Origin: DATDPM01 sp963841995 | Lineage (GTDB): Bacteria; Pseudomonadota; Alphaproteobacteria; DATDPM01 | Reading direction: 5' to 3' | Length of the DNA: 64,000 nucleotides | NCBI GenBank assembly: GCA_963841995.1 | Contig: CAWJEX010000006.1 | Coordinates: 1 to 64,000 of the forward strand | Shown here: piece by piece, positions 34,563 through 43,052 of the stretch | How positions within the stretch are numbered: position 1 is the stretch's first letter | How the letters are laid out: each line of letters begins with the position of its first letter | Position numbers and translations under genes: made by a program | The notes under the pieces: generated by a model | The model's input: the letters and a program-made list of their open reading frames with translations, nothing else | Told to the model about the DNA's origin: nothing | Database searches by the model: none

Positions 34563-35434
34563 CCCGCCTTGCCGACATTCAGGGCCATATTGCCAACATG
34601 GACGAGTTACTCGATATCGTTGGCGCGATGCGCTCGCTCGCCGGCATGCGTGTGCAGGAGGCACAACGTGCGCTTCCGGGCATCCGCCGCTACGCTGAAT
34701 CGATGGCAGACGCGATCGGTGCAGCCCTTCTTCTTATGCCGCCGCTATCCGAGACATTGGAAGCAGGCGGACGCCGGGCCCTCATTCTCTGTGCGGCCGA
34801 GCACGGATTTGTCGGCGGCTTTAATGAACGTCTTGTCGAAGCTGCGGAAGCCGTGCTCGAAGCCCGCGACCTGCTCTTCGTTCTGGGCAGCCGTGGCGCC
34901 GCCCTTGCGCTTGAGCGCGGGCGGCAAGCAAGTTGGATGAGGCCGATGGCAACGCGGCTGGCCAGTGCGCCCGAGACTGTTAACGGTCTCACAACCGAAC
35001 TTTACGTCCGCATTGCGCGAGGCGAAATCTCCCGCGTCGAGGTGATGTTCGGCCGCTATCGTCAAGGCGGCGCGTCCATGATCGAGCGGCATCTGCTTTT
35101 GCCGCTCGATGTCGCTTCGCTGGCCCTCAAGCAACCGCGTCAGGGACCACTGCACAATCTGGCGCCGCGGCCGTTGCTGGAAAAGCTCATCGCGGAATAT
35201 GTGTTCGCTCTTTTGACCGAAGCGGCGGTTGAATCCATTTCGAGCGAGAATGCAGCGCGCTTCACGGCCATGGAGTCCGCGCACGACAACGTGACGAAGA
35301 AGCTCTCTCAGTTGCGTCAGTCTGCGCAGCAAGCTCGACAGACCGAGATTACCACCGAATTGCTCGATCTGGTCACAGGTGCCGAGGCGCTCGCGGATCA
35401 GAGCCCGCGCAAGGCCCACACGAGGCGCACATAA
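34559..35434 (+). CDS. atpG: N-ATPase F1 gamma subunit
   Basis: 291 residues. Central stalk subunit; N-terminal helix 'DIQGHIANMDELLDIVGAMR' and C-terminal helix 'RFTAMESAHDNVTKKLSQLR' form the rotor coiled coil, with the Rossmann-like middle 'RRALILCAAEHGFVGGFNER'. More diverged than canonical gamma, as usual in N-ATPases, and always last in these operons. ATGA overlap with atpA. Intact. Confidence 0.9.
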   Translation: MTRLADIQGHIANMDELLDIVGAMRSLAGMRVQEAQRALPGIRRYAESMADAIGAALLLMPPLSETLEAGGRRALILCAAEHGFVGGFNERLVEAAEAVLEARDLLFVLGSRGAALALERGRQASWMRPMATRLASAPETVNGLTTELYVRIARGEISRVEVMFGRYRQGGASMIERHLLLPLDVASLALKQPRQGPLHNLAPRPLLEKLIAEYVFALLTEAAVESISSENAARFTAMESAHDNVTKKLSQLRQSAQQARQTEITTELLDLVTGAEALADQSPRKAHTRRT

Positions 35435-35804
35435 CAAACCTCTGCGCATATGCACGTCCATGTATCGGCTCTGATCGTCAGTGAAAGTTGATGATTATGT
35501 TAATTTGGAGCGAAGCCACTCACAGGTTTTGGTCGAACAGCGCGTGGTTTCACTTGGCAAGATGTGAAGGTCAATGTATTGAACCGAACGGTAAACTCCC
35601 AGGCACGTTACAGAGTGCAGAAGGCCGAGATCAGGATCTGGGTCAAATGTCCGCAAGGACCGTCTGGCTCGGGCCTGAGTGTAGGCACCATGGATAACTT
35701 TCAGCGAGATTAGATCCGCGCACGTTTGGGGGTTTTCCTATGCCTTGCCGTCCACCGACAAGCGGCGCGGTTATACTTTCTCACGTGTAATCGGAAGAAT
35801 GGTG
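35435..35804. other. intergenic between atpG and ClC genes
   Basis: No gene or hairpin terminator recognised. GGAAGA at 35793-35798 is a likely ribosome binding site for the ClC gene. Confidence 0.4.
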
Positions 35805-37595
35805 ATGAAACGCGACACTGGCTTAACCATCAATCAGCCTATCGGCCTGCATTGGCTCTCGCTCATTGCGGTGGGCTTGGGCGTGCTCGGAGGTTTCGGC
35901 GCTGTCCTGTTTCGCGCCCTCATCGGCTTTGTCCACAATTTGATGTTTCTCGGCAAATTGTCGCCGATCTACGATGCCAACACGTTCACGGCACCAAGCC
36001 CGTGGGGGGCTTTCATCATCCTTGTCCCCGTTATCGGTGGACTTGGCGTCACATTCCTCGTCACCAAATTCGCGCCGGAGACGCGCGGGCATGGGGTGCC
36101 GGAGGTGATGGACGCAATCTACTACCGCGAAGGCCGGATCCGCCCGGTGGTCGCCGCCATCAAATCGCTCGCTTCCGCGCTATCCATCGGCAGCGGTTCC
36201 TCGGTCGGCCGCGAAGGCCCGATCATCCAAATCGGTTCGTCTCTCGGCTCGACTCTCGGCCAAATCATTCCCATGGCCGCGTGGCAGCGGATCACGCTGG
36301 TGGCGGCCGGTGCGGGTGCCGGTATCGCGGCGACGTTTAATACCCCGATCGGCGGTGTCATGTTCGCGATTGAACTGATGATGCCGGAGGTCAGCGTCCG
36401 CACGTTCTTGCCCGTGGCCCTGGCCACCGGGACCGCGACCTTCATTGCCCGCGCCTATGTGGGATTGGCGCCGGCTTTTGCCGTGCCATCGCTACCGGCT
36501 TTGTCCTATCACCCGGAATCGCTGTTCACTTTGGGGCTCTACGCAATTCTGGGCGTGATCACTGGCCTCGCCGCCACCGTCTTCATTCAGGGCCTGCATC
36601 GCAGCGAGGCGCTGTTCGGGCGCATTACGAATCCCTATTTGCGTCATTCCATCGGCATGCTGGCGATGGGCCTGATGATCTATGCCCTGTTCGTTTCGCT
36701 CGGCCATTACTTCGTCGAGGGTGTCGGCTATGCAACCGTCGAATCGGTACTGATGGGAACGATCGCTGCCTTTCCATTGTTGCTGCTGCTCTTCTGCTGC
36801 AAACTGACGGCGACGCTCCTCAGCCTCGGTTCGGGCTCCTCAGGCGGCATTTTTTCGCCGTCGCTGTTTATGGGCGCAACTCTCGGCGGCGCCTTCGGGG
36901 CGCTGGCGGCGGCGATCGCGCCGTCGCTCGGGATCAGCGTTCCTGCCTTTGCCATGGTTGGAATGGCGGCGATGGTGGGTGGCGGAACCGGGGCGGCGAT
37001 GACTGCGGTCACGATGATTTTCGAAATGACCCGCAATTACGATATCGTCATGCCGATGATCATTGCGGTGGCGCTCAGCATCGGCGTGCGCCGCATGCTG
37101 TCGCGGGAAAATATCTACACCATCAAGTTGCTTGCCCGCCGCCATTTCATTCCGAAGGCGCTACATGCCAACATGTTCCTGGTCCGCCATGCCAATGAAG
37201 TGATGGACCGCGACATCGCCGTACTTCCCGCCGAAATGCGTTTCGACAAATTCCTGAAAACGCCGGAATATCAGGGGAAAATCATGCATATCGTCGTCAC
37301 CCGCGAGGGCCATATCGTCGGCGTCCAGCGCATCAATATGGGGTTTCGCCGCGGATTCGAAATGGCTTCCACCAATATAACTCTCGGCGAGATTTCGCGG
37401 CAGAATTTCACCATCGCCCATGAGGAAGACGTGGCGTTCGATATCATCCGGCGCATGTGGCAGCACAGAGCCGCGATGGCAATCGTGGTGAGCGGAACCG
37501 GAATCCCGCGCGCCGAAAACGTCGTCGGCGTTATTTCCAAGGAACATGTCGCCGATTCTGTTGCCGAAAGCATCGCGCCTTACGCGGCAGCATGA
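35805..37595 (+). CDS. ClC-family chloride channel/antiporter with CBS domains
   Basis: 596 residues. About ten to twelve membrane segments carry the ClC filter motifs 'GSGSSVGREGPIIQIGSSLG' (with the gating Glu in GREGP), 'GSGSSGGIFSPSLFMGATLG' (GxFxP) and, near segment R, a Tyr-poor region. Residues about 455-590 form a cytoplasmic CBS-pair (VMDRDIAVLPAEMRFDKFLK; ENVVGVISKEHVADSV), likely nucleotide-regulated. Transports Cl- or other anions, by channel or H+ exchange. ATG at 35805 chosen for the GGAAGA spacing; 35799 is an alternative. Intact. Confidence 0.92.
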   Translation: MKRDTGLTINQPIGLHWLSLIAVGLGVLGGFGAVLFRALIGFVHNLMFLGKLSPIYDANTFTAPSPWGAFIILVPVIGGLGVTFLVTKFAPETRGHGVPEVMDAIYYREGRIRPVVAAIKSLASALSIGSGSSVGREGPIIQIGSSLGSTLGQIIPMAAWQRITLVAAGAGAGIAATFNTPIGGVMFAIELMMPEVSVRTFLPVALATGTATFIARAYVGLAPAFAVPSLPALSYHPESLFTLGLYAILGVITGLAATVFIQGLHRSEALFGRITNPYLRHSIGMLAMGLMIYALFVSLGHYFVEGVGYATVESVLMGTIAAFPLLLLLFCCKLTATLLSLGSGSSGGIFSPSLFMGATLGGAFGALAAAIAPSLGISVPAFAMVGMAAMVGGGTGAAMTAVTMIFEMTRNYDIVMPMIIAVALSIGVRRMLSRENIYTIKLLARRHFIPKALHANMFLVRHANEVMDRDIAVLPAEMRFDKFLKTPEYQGKIMHIVVTREGHIVGVQRINMGFRRGFEMASTNITLGEISRQNFTIAHEEDVAFDIIRRMWQHRAAMAIVVSGTGIPRAENVVGVISKEHVADSVAESIAPYAAA

Positions 37596-38303
37596 GCAGC
37601 CAAAGGCACCCCGCGAGTCTTCTCGCACATGGCTCGACAGCCAGCGCAGTCAACAAGCCCTTCCTGGTCGCTCTACACGCGCGGCCGGTTGTTGTGATCT
37701 GGTGGCATGTCACCCGAAGGGACAAACATCGATTTTGACGAGGTCGACTAAATAGACAGGTGTAGCCCAATGGTAGACGCAGCTGGTGGTCTTCGGTGCG
37801 CTCACCTTCCTCGAGGAGGTTCACGCGGTGGGGATGTACGGCCCGCGCGGCCGCGGCGTGGCCGAGCGCAAAGGTGTCGCGGACCGGGTGGACATCATCC
37901 AGGGCACGCTCGCCAAGGCGTTCGGGGTCATTGACACATGGCGTTCGCGCAGTTGACGTACCGCGAGTCTGCGCGATATCGAAGTTTGTCTGCATGTGCA
38001 CGAATCCAAAACACATGGGCCTTGGCCGTTTCCCGTAGGCTCACCTCTCCGATGGCAAAATTAAGTCTTCGTGAAGTCGCAGTTACGCGCACGAAGTGAA
38101 TTGACCTGCCACTAAGATTTTTCTCCACGGGGAGTTAGAGTCCGGCCTTATTGGAAGGACGGACGATGAAGAGAAGTAGGTTCACGGAAGAGCCCGGGCG
38201 ACTTCATCGGAATCCGCACTTTGCCACACAGCACCGACGACTTGATTGCCGAGGCAAAGGGGCTCACATTTTCGTATTGGATTGTCGATACGGACGATGT
38301 CCC
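37596..38303. other. intergenic with hemA and tRNA-like scraps
   Basis: Contains a tRNA-5'-half-like stretch at about 37759-37787 (GTGTAGCCCAATGGTAGACG) joined directly to a hemA fragment. The remainder is unassigned. Confidence 0.5.
37783..37956 (+). pseudogene. hemA: hemA (5-aminolevulinate synthase) internal fragment
   Basis: Reads 'FGALTFLEEVHAVGMYGPRG' then 'RGVAERKGVADRVDIIQGTL' and 'AKAFGVIDTW' before a stop at 37954. This is the ALAS region with the conserved D/E-E-V-H-A-V-G-x-Y-G-P-R-G loop and the 'GTLAKAFG' stretch just before the pyridoxal-lysine. The N-terminal half and the rest of the catalytic part are missing. A stray gene piece, not functional. Confidence 0.75.
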
Positions 38304-40646
38304 ATGACCGTGCAGCGGATCCGAGGATACTGTGCGCTGTGCATCTCACACTGCGGGTGTATTTCCACCGTCGAAGATGGTGTTTTGACCAAGGTCGAGC
38401 CGGACCCGAACCATCCGACCGGCGGGAATTTCTGCATCAAAGGAAAGGCAGCACCCGAGCTTGTCAACAGCGCCGATCGCCTGCTGACGCCGGTTAAAAG
38501 AACCCGCCCCAAGGGCGATCCCGACGCAGGGTGGCAAGCCATTTCCTGGGAAGAGGCGCTGAGCTTCACCGCCCACCGCATGAAGGAAACGGCGAAGCGG
38601 TTCGGCCCTGAAGCCGTCGCCTTCAGTGTCACCACGTCCAGCGGTACAGCGATCGGCGACGCAATGCCCTGGATCTATCGTCTGATCAATAGTTTTGGCA
38701 GCCCCAACACGGTCGGGACGACCCATATCTGCAACTGGCACAAGGATTACGCCACCGCCTTCACCTTTGGCGCCGATAGCGGCGTGCCGGATTTCCAGCG
38801 CACCGGCTGCCTGGTGTTGTGGGGATTCAACCCTACCAATTGCTGGCTGGCGCAAGCCTCGGCGGTCGCCGAAGCGAAGAAGCGTGGCATGAAGCTTGTC
38901 GTCATCGATCCACGGCAGGTGGGACTGGCACATAAGGCTGACCAGTGGCTGCGAGTGCGGCCGGGTACGGATGGCGCACTGGCGTTGGGCATCGCCGGCG
39001 TGATGATTGAAAACGGATGGTATGATCGCGATTTTATCTCCACCTGGAGCAACGGCCCGTTTCTGATTCGGGATGACGATGGACGTTATGTCGTCGAATC
39101 CGATTTGGAAGAAAATGGCCGTGCAGACCGCTACGTGGCATGGGACGGATCGGCCGGGCGGCCTGTGGTTTGCGGTCCCGGATCACAACCGGACGCATCG
39201 TCACGTCACCTTTCCCTGTTTGGCGCGTTTGAATTAGACACATTGCGTGGCCGGATAGCTTGCCGGCCGGCGTTCGAATTATATGCCAGCTTGTGCCGGA
39301 CATATTCCGCGGAGAGAACGCAGCAGATCACGGGTGTGCCGGCCGAACAGATTCGAGTTGTTGCGGAAATGCTGCATGCGCACAGGCCGGTTTCCTACTA
39401 CGCATGGTCGGGCGTCGGGCAGAGTACCAATGCGACGCAGACCAGCCGGGCGATGTGCCTTTTGTATGCCCTCACTGGCGACATCGATGCGCCGGGTGGG
39501 AATACCTATTTCGCCAAGCCGAAATTGAACGACGTATTCGGTCGCGAGCTCATCTCTCCCGCGCAGCAGGCCAAGACCCTCGGGATGACGGAACGCCCCC
39601 TCGGTCCCGCGAAAGACGGCTGGATCACGACACGTGAGTTGTATCGCGCCATTCTCGAGGAGCAGCCGTACCCGGTAAAAGGGTTGGTGGCCTTCGGATC
39701 TAATCTTCTGCTCAGCCGCCCCAGCCCCGAAGAGGGGGTGCGCGCGCTGCGAAAGCTGGATTTTTATGTTCACTGCGATCTATTCCTCACCCCGATGGCC
39801 GCCGAAGCCGACATGGTGTTGCCGGTATCGTCGGCATGGGAGCGGGAAGGGATAGCGGACGGATTTCGCGTCGGCCAGGAAGCCGACGCGCTCTTGCAGT
39901 TACGTAACGCGGTCGTGCCGCCCCGCGGCGAATCCCGCTCGGATACATGGATCGTTTTTGAGCTAGCGAAGCGTCTGGGTCTCAAAGACCAATTCTTCAA
40001 TGGCGATATCGACGCGGGCATCGGGTACATGCTGGAGCCGTCACGCGTGACGCTGGAGATGCTGCGGGCGCGACCGGAAGGCATCGCGCTTCCCCTCTCG
40101 ACGGAATATCGGAAATACACGCATCGTGGTTTTGCCACGCCCACCGGCCGCGTCGAAATCTATTCACAGACCTTGCGCGATATCGGCCAGTCGCCTTTGC
40201 CGGATTATGTGGCGCCCGCCGCCAGCGCGGAACAACATCCGGAATGGCGGACGCGCTTTCCGTTGAGGCTGACGTCGGCCAAATGGATCCAGTTTTGCCA
40301 TAGTCAGTTTCGGAATCTCTCCAGTCTGCGCGACAAAATGCCCGATCCACTGATCGAGGTGCATCCTGATACGGCGAAAGTTCGCGACATTAGGGAACTT
40401 GACTGGGTAATCATTCGTTCTCCCCAAGGTGCTATCCGGGCACGCGTAAAATTCAATCGAAGCCTCGAAAGGGATGTCGTTTGCGCTCAATTCGGCTGGT
40501 CCGACAAGGCGGATGACTCGGCAGGTGCAGATGGCAATTCTCTGAATTTCAGCAAGCTGATCAGCAACGAGTTTTATGATCCCATCAGTGGGTCCTTTCC
40601 TTTGCGCACCTATGCGTGCCAAGTGGAAAGGGCTCCATCGCCGTGA
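38304..40646 (+). CDS. molybdopterin oxidoreductase (DMSO reductase superfamily), [4Fe-4S] and Mo-bis-MGD
   Basis: 780 residues. The N-terminal cluster motif is C10-x2-C13-x3-C17 ... C44 (CALCISHC ... NFCIKGKA) with K46 after the last Cys, as in formate dehydrogenase-type enzymes. 'VGTTHICNWHKDYA' gives C143 as a likely Mo ligand. 'LVVIDPRQVGLAHKADQWL' and the C-terminal 'FPLRLTSAKWIQFCHSQFRN' bind the pterin cofactors. No Tat signal, so cytoplasmic. No electron-transfer or membrane subunit is adjacent, so the substrate is open. Start by homology; 38166 has a better GGAAGGACGG site and would add 46 residues. Confidence 0.88.
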   Translation: MTVQRIRGYCALCISHCGCISTVEDGVLTKVEPDPNHPTGGNFCIKGKAAPELVNSADRLLTPVKRTRPKGDPDAGWQAISWEEALSFTAHRMKETAKRFGPEAVAFSVTTSSGTAIGDAMPWIYRLINSFGSPNTVGTTHICNWHKDYATAFTFGADSGVPDFQRTGCLVLWGFNPTNCWLAQASAVAEAKKRGMKLVVIDPRQVGLAHKADQWLRVRPGTDGALALGIAGVMIENGWYDRDFISTWSNGPFLIRDDDGRYVVESDLEENGRADRYVAWDGSAGRPVVCGPGSQPDASSRHLSLFGAFELDTLRGRIACRPAFELYASLCRTYSAERTQQITGVPAEQIRVVAEMLHAHRPVSYYAWSGVGQSTNATQTSRAMCLLYALTGDIDAPGGNTYFAKPKLNDVFGRELISPAQQAKTLGMTERPLGPAKDGWITTRELYRAILEEQPYPVKGLVAFGSNLLLSRPSPEEGVRALRKLDFYVHCDLFLTPMAAEADMVLPVSSAWEREGIADGFRVGQEADALLQLRNAVVPPRGESRSDTWIVFELAKRLGLKDQFFNGDIDAGIGYMLEPSRVTLEMLRARPEGIALPLSTEYRKYTHRGFATPTGRVEIYSQTLRDIGQSPLPDYVAPAASAEQHPEWRTRFPLRLTSAKWIQFCHSQFRNLSSLRDKMPDPLIEVHPDTAKVRDIRELDWVIIRSPQGAIRARVKFNRSLERDVVCAQFGWSDKADDSAGADGNSLNFSKLISNEFYDPISGSFPLRTYACQVERAPSP

Positions 40647-40876
40647 TGGCCACGTTGTGGTAGCATGCATGGATGTAATCGGATCCAGCCTCGGCATCGA
40701 GCGGCAACCCTGAATACTCCTCAGGGTGCAACGAACCGGAATGATCGACGCCCGATCGTCGTCATTCAGCACAACATGCCCACCAACATCGATCTGAAGT
40801 CCGAGGCCGCGCATCGCTTCGGATTTGGCGATCGCTCTTCGCGAACTGGCGTTCACGATTTTTCGAAGAATATCCT

Positions 40877-41044
40877 TTGAAATCAATAACTGATCTGGGG
40901 CGCCAGGAACCCTAAATTATCTCGGAAAACCCAGAGATTTCCGCGGTACCGGGCACCGCATTCTCAATAATTGTGCCGCACTCCGGTGCAACAGGTCCAG
41001 GCCTATAACGTCTGGAATCGTGGGGGTACAGCAACCCCGCCCAA
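40877..41044. repeat. about 165-bp structured repeat, copy 2
   Basis: Second copy of the element at 27262-27425. Hairpins persist with changed sequence in places, for example GCACTCCGGTGC and GGGGTACAGCAACCCC. Flanked by the Mo-oxidoreductase gene and a cheB fragment. Confidence 0.6.
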
Positions 41045-41161
41045 TATGGGAACGATGGTGCCGAAACGCGGTCCCTGGCAGCAGATCTAATGTTGCGGTT
41101 AACCTTTCTTGACCATCAACTCGCCCTTGGCCTGTTGATAGTCGAATGCTCCAAGGGCAGA

Positions 41162-41360
41162 TCACTTGGCCAGTAGCTCTGACAACATGCCCTTGCTTGT
41201 CGGATCGAGGTGCCGGATCACGACGAAGGCCAAGCCGCTGTCTGCTGGCATCGCCGCCAAGAAACGGCCGATCGGATCGAGCCCACCGGCCGATGCGCCA
41301 ATTGCCACGACCGCGAGGGAGGCTTTGATATCGGCGCTATGCGAAGGATTGCGTTGCCCT
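41162..41360 (-). pseudogene. cheB: CheB methylesterase domain, N-terminal fragment
   Basis: Reads 'ASLAVVAIGASAGGLDPIGR' then 'FLAAMPADSGLAFVVIRHLD' and 'PTSKGMLSELLAK' to a stop. This is the start of a CheB methylesterase domain, with the nucleophile Ser in GASAGG and the catalytic His in RHLDP. Only about 60 residues remain; the usual fusion partners (CheR, PAS) are absent. Confidence 0.72.
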
Positions 41361-41978
41361 TTGCGGCTACGATTGCCGCCGAAATCCCCGCAGGACAGTG
41401 GCCTTCGCCTTGCCTTTGCCTTTCAGCTTTAGAGCCCCAGATGCCACTATCTGTATCCCACGGAATCCCGCTCACCAAGGAAACGGACAAACAACCCTTT
41501 AACATTTGATCTATGTCACAAACCCGGCTACGAACTTTTTCTTCCATTACGAGCAGTGGCCGACGCCGTTCCGTAATTCGCCAACGAAACAAGAGATTTG
41601 GCTTTCATCTGGCCGATCTGAATCAAGGCCCCCTGCAGCGGCAAGCGTATGGTGTACCGTAAGTCGATCAAGCGGAGGAGACGCCGATCCTTAACCTTTG
41701 CCCCAGTTGACCATGACGGCGAAGCGTTCGAGTAAAAGGGAGCGGAATCGATGCATTGGAACAAACGCATCGCTTTCCAGTGGCGCGGCAGTCGATCAAA
41801 TTGATGGTCCGCTGAAGCGAAGATCGGCGAAGAATTGCTGAAGATTCTGGCCATTATATCAACGCGCACCGCAGAGGCTTTGAGAACTCGCATCCCTTCC
41901 GCTTCAGCTCTTTTGCGGCGGCACGAAAGATTCCAGCGGCTATGTCATTTCAAATGCAACGACTAGGATGGGACAATT
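41361..41978. other. intergenic upstream of the tandem Usp gene
   Basis: No gene recognised. It contains an imperfect FNR-type box at 41506-41519, listed separately. GGATGGGA just before 41979 is the Usp ribosome binding site. Confidence 0.4.
41506..41519. promoter_or_regulatory. imperfect FNR/FixK-type box
   Basis: TTGATCTATGTCAC differs at one position from TTGA-N6-TCAA. It lies about 460 bp before the tandem Usp gene, too far for direct class-II control unless a leader or lost gene intervenes. Confidence 0.35.
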
Positions 41979-42845
41979 ATGAAAACGATTCTTGTGCCGA
42001 CCGGCGGCAGCGAAATGGATCACGCCGTCTTCCAGACGGCGCTTTGCGCGGCGCGGCCGCTGCACGCCCATCTCGAGTTTTTTCACGTGCGGGTTGGCGC
42101 TGGGGAAGCGGCACTCTACACGCCTCACATCGCATTTGCCCGCGGGCGCGCTATCGAAGACGCGATTGTCCGGTTGCAGCAGGAAGAGGCGAAGCGGTCC
42201 GCCGCGGCATCGCTCCATTTCGGTGCCTTCTGCAAGCAGATGAAGATCGATGTGATCGAACGACCAAGCAAGCTGGATACCGTCACCGCGAGCTGGCGCG
42301 AGGAAGAGAACAATGCCCTTGAGCGAATTACGCTACGCGCGCGACACAACGAGTTGGTCGTCTTGGGTCGCACCACGCGGCCCAGCGGTCTCCCGCTCGA
42401 CTTGTTGGAGCAGTTATTACTGACTTGCGGGCGCCCATTGCTTATCGCGCCAGCGAAGGCGCCGCGCACGCTGCTCGGTACTGTGATGGTATGCTGGAAA
42501 GAAACGCCCGAAGCGGCGCGGGCGGTTACCGCCGCTCTCCCGTTGTTGGCAAAGGCCAAGCGCGTCGTGTTCGTGGCCATCGATGAAGACGGAGAGCCAT
42601 CGCTCGAAAGCTTGCGCGACATCGCTCACCAGATGGCATGGCATGGAATTCGCGCCAAAGCGCACCTTGTTGCCAATACGGGGCGCCCCACTGCAGAACA
42701 AATTGCCCTAACCGCAGCGGAACACGGCGCTGATCTCATGGTAATGGGTGGCTATGGACATTCGCGGGCGCGGGAGTTGATCTTCGGCGGTTGTACCCAG
42801 TTTTTTCTCGATCACGCTGATATTCCCATCTTCTTGCTGCACTGA
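41979..42845 (+). CDS. tandem-domain universal stress protein
   Basis: 288 residues made of two UspA folds. The first (MKTILVPTGGSEMDHAVFQT) lacks a clear nucleotide motif. The second ends with 'MVMGGYGHSRARELIFGGCT', close to the ATP-binding G-x2-G-x9-G-S/T motif. Two-domain Usps in alphaproteobacteria are often induced under oxygen limitation; a perfect FNR-type box lies just downstream and an imperfect one upstream. Cytoplasmic. Intact. Confidence 0.88.
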   Translation: MKTILVPTGGSEMDHAVFQTALCAARPLHAHLEFFHVRVGAGEAALYTPHIAFARGRAIEDAIVRLQQEEAKRSAAASLHFGAFCKQMKIDVIERPSKLDTVTASWREEENNALERITLRARHNELVVLGRTTRPSGLPLDLLEQLLLTCGRPLLIAPAKAPRTLLGTVMVCWKETPEAARAVTAALPLLAKAKRVVFVAIDEDGEPSLESLRDIAHQMAWHGIRAKAHLVANTGRPTAEQIALTAAEHGADLMVMGGYGHSRARELIFGGCTQFFLDHADIPIFLLH

Positions 42846-42886
42846 GCCGATCGAGGAATTATCCCTTGAAGGGCGAGTAAGCCGGA

Positions 42887-42900
42887 TTGACGCGAGTCAA
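42887..42900. promoter_or_regulatory. FNR/FixK-type box
   Basis: TTGACGCGAGTCAA is a perfect TTGA-N6-TCAA inverted repeat (TTGAC-N4-GTCAA). It precedes a dienelactone-hydrolase remnant, so it may once have driven that gene. Confidence 0.65.
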
Positions 42901-42950
42901 TGTGGCCGAGTTTCATCCCGTGGCCGCGTTCGGCAGAATTTGGTATTAGC

Positions 42951-43022
42951 TACCGGCCTGATCAGGCCGAAGACGCTTGGGCGCGGATGCCGGCTTGGCT
43001 CAAGGATCACGGCGTCGCGGGA
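42951..43022 (+). pseudogene. dienelactone hydrolase family, C-terminal scrap
   Basis: Reads 'YRPDQAEDAWARMPAWLKDH', the typical last helix of dienelactone hydrolase-like proteins (AAEDAWxR...F). The remainder of the gene is absent. Confidence 0.45.
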
Positions 43023-43052
43023 ACTGCCTATCCGCGCCGGACTTCGCGCGCG

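Noticed and set aside
40664..40886. Minus-strand frame reading LRKIVNASSRRAIAKSEAMR and GLQIDVGGHVVLNDDDRASI
   Set aside because: Protein-like texture over about 60 residues, but only a TTG start, no known family, and the frame runs on into the antisense of the Mo-enzyme. Not enough to call a gene.
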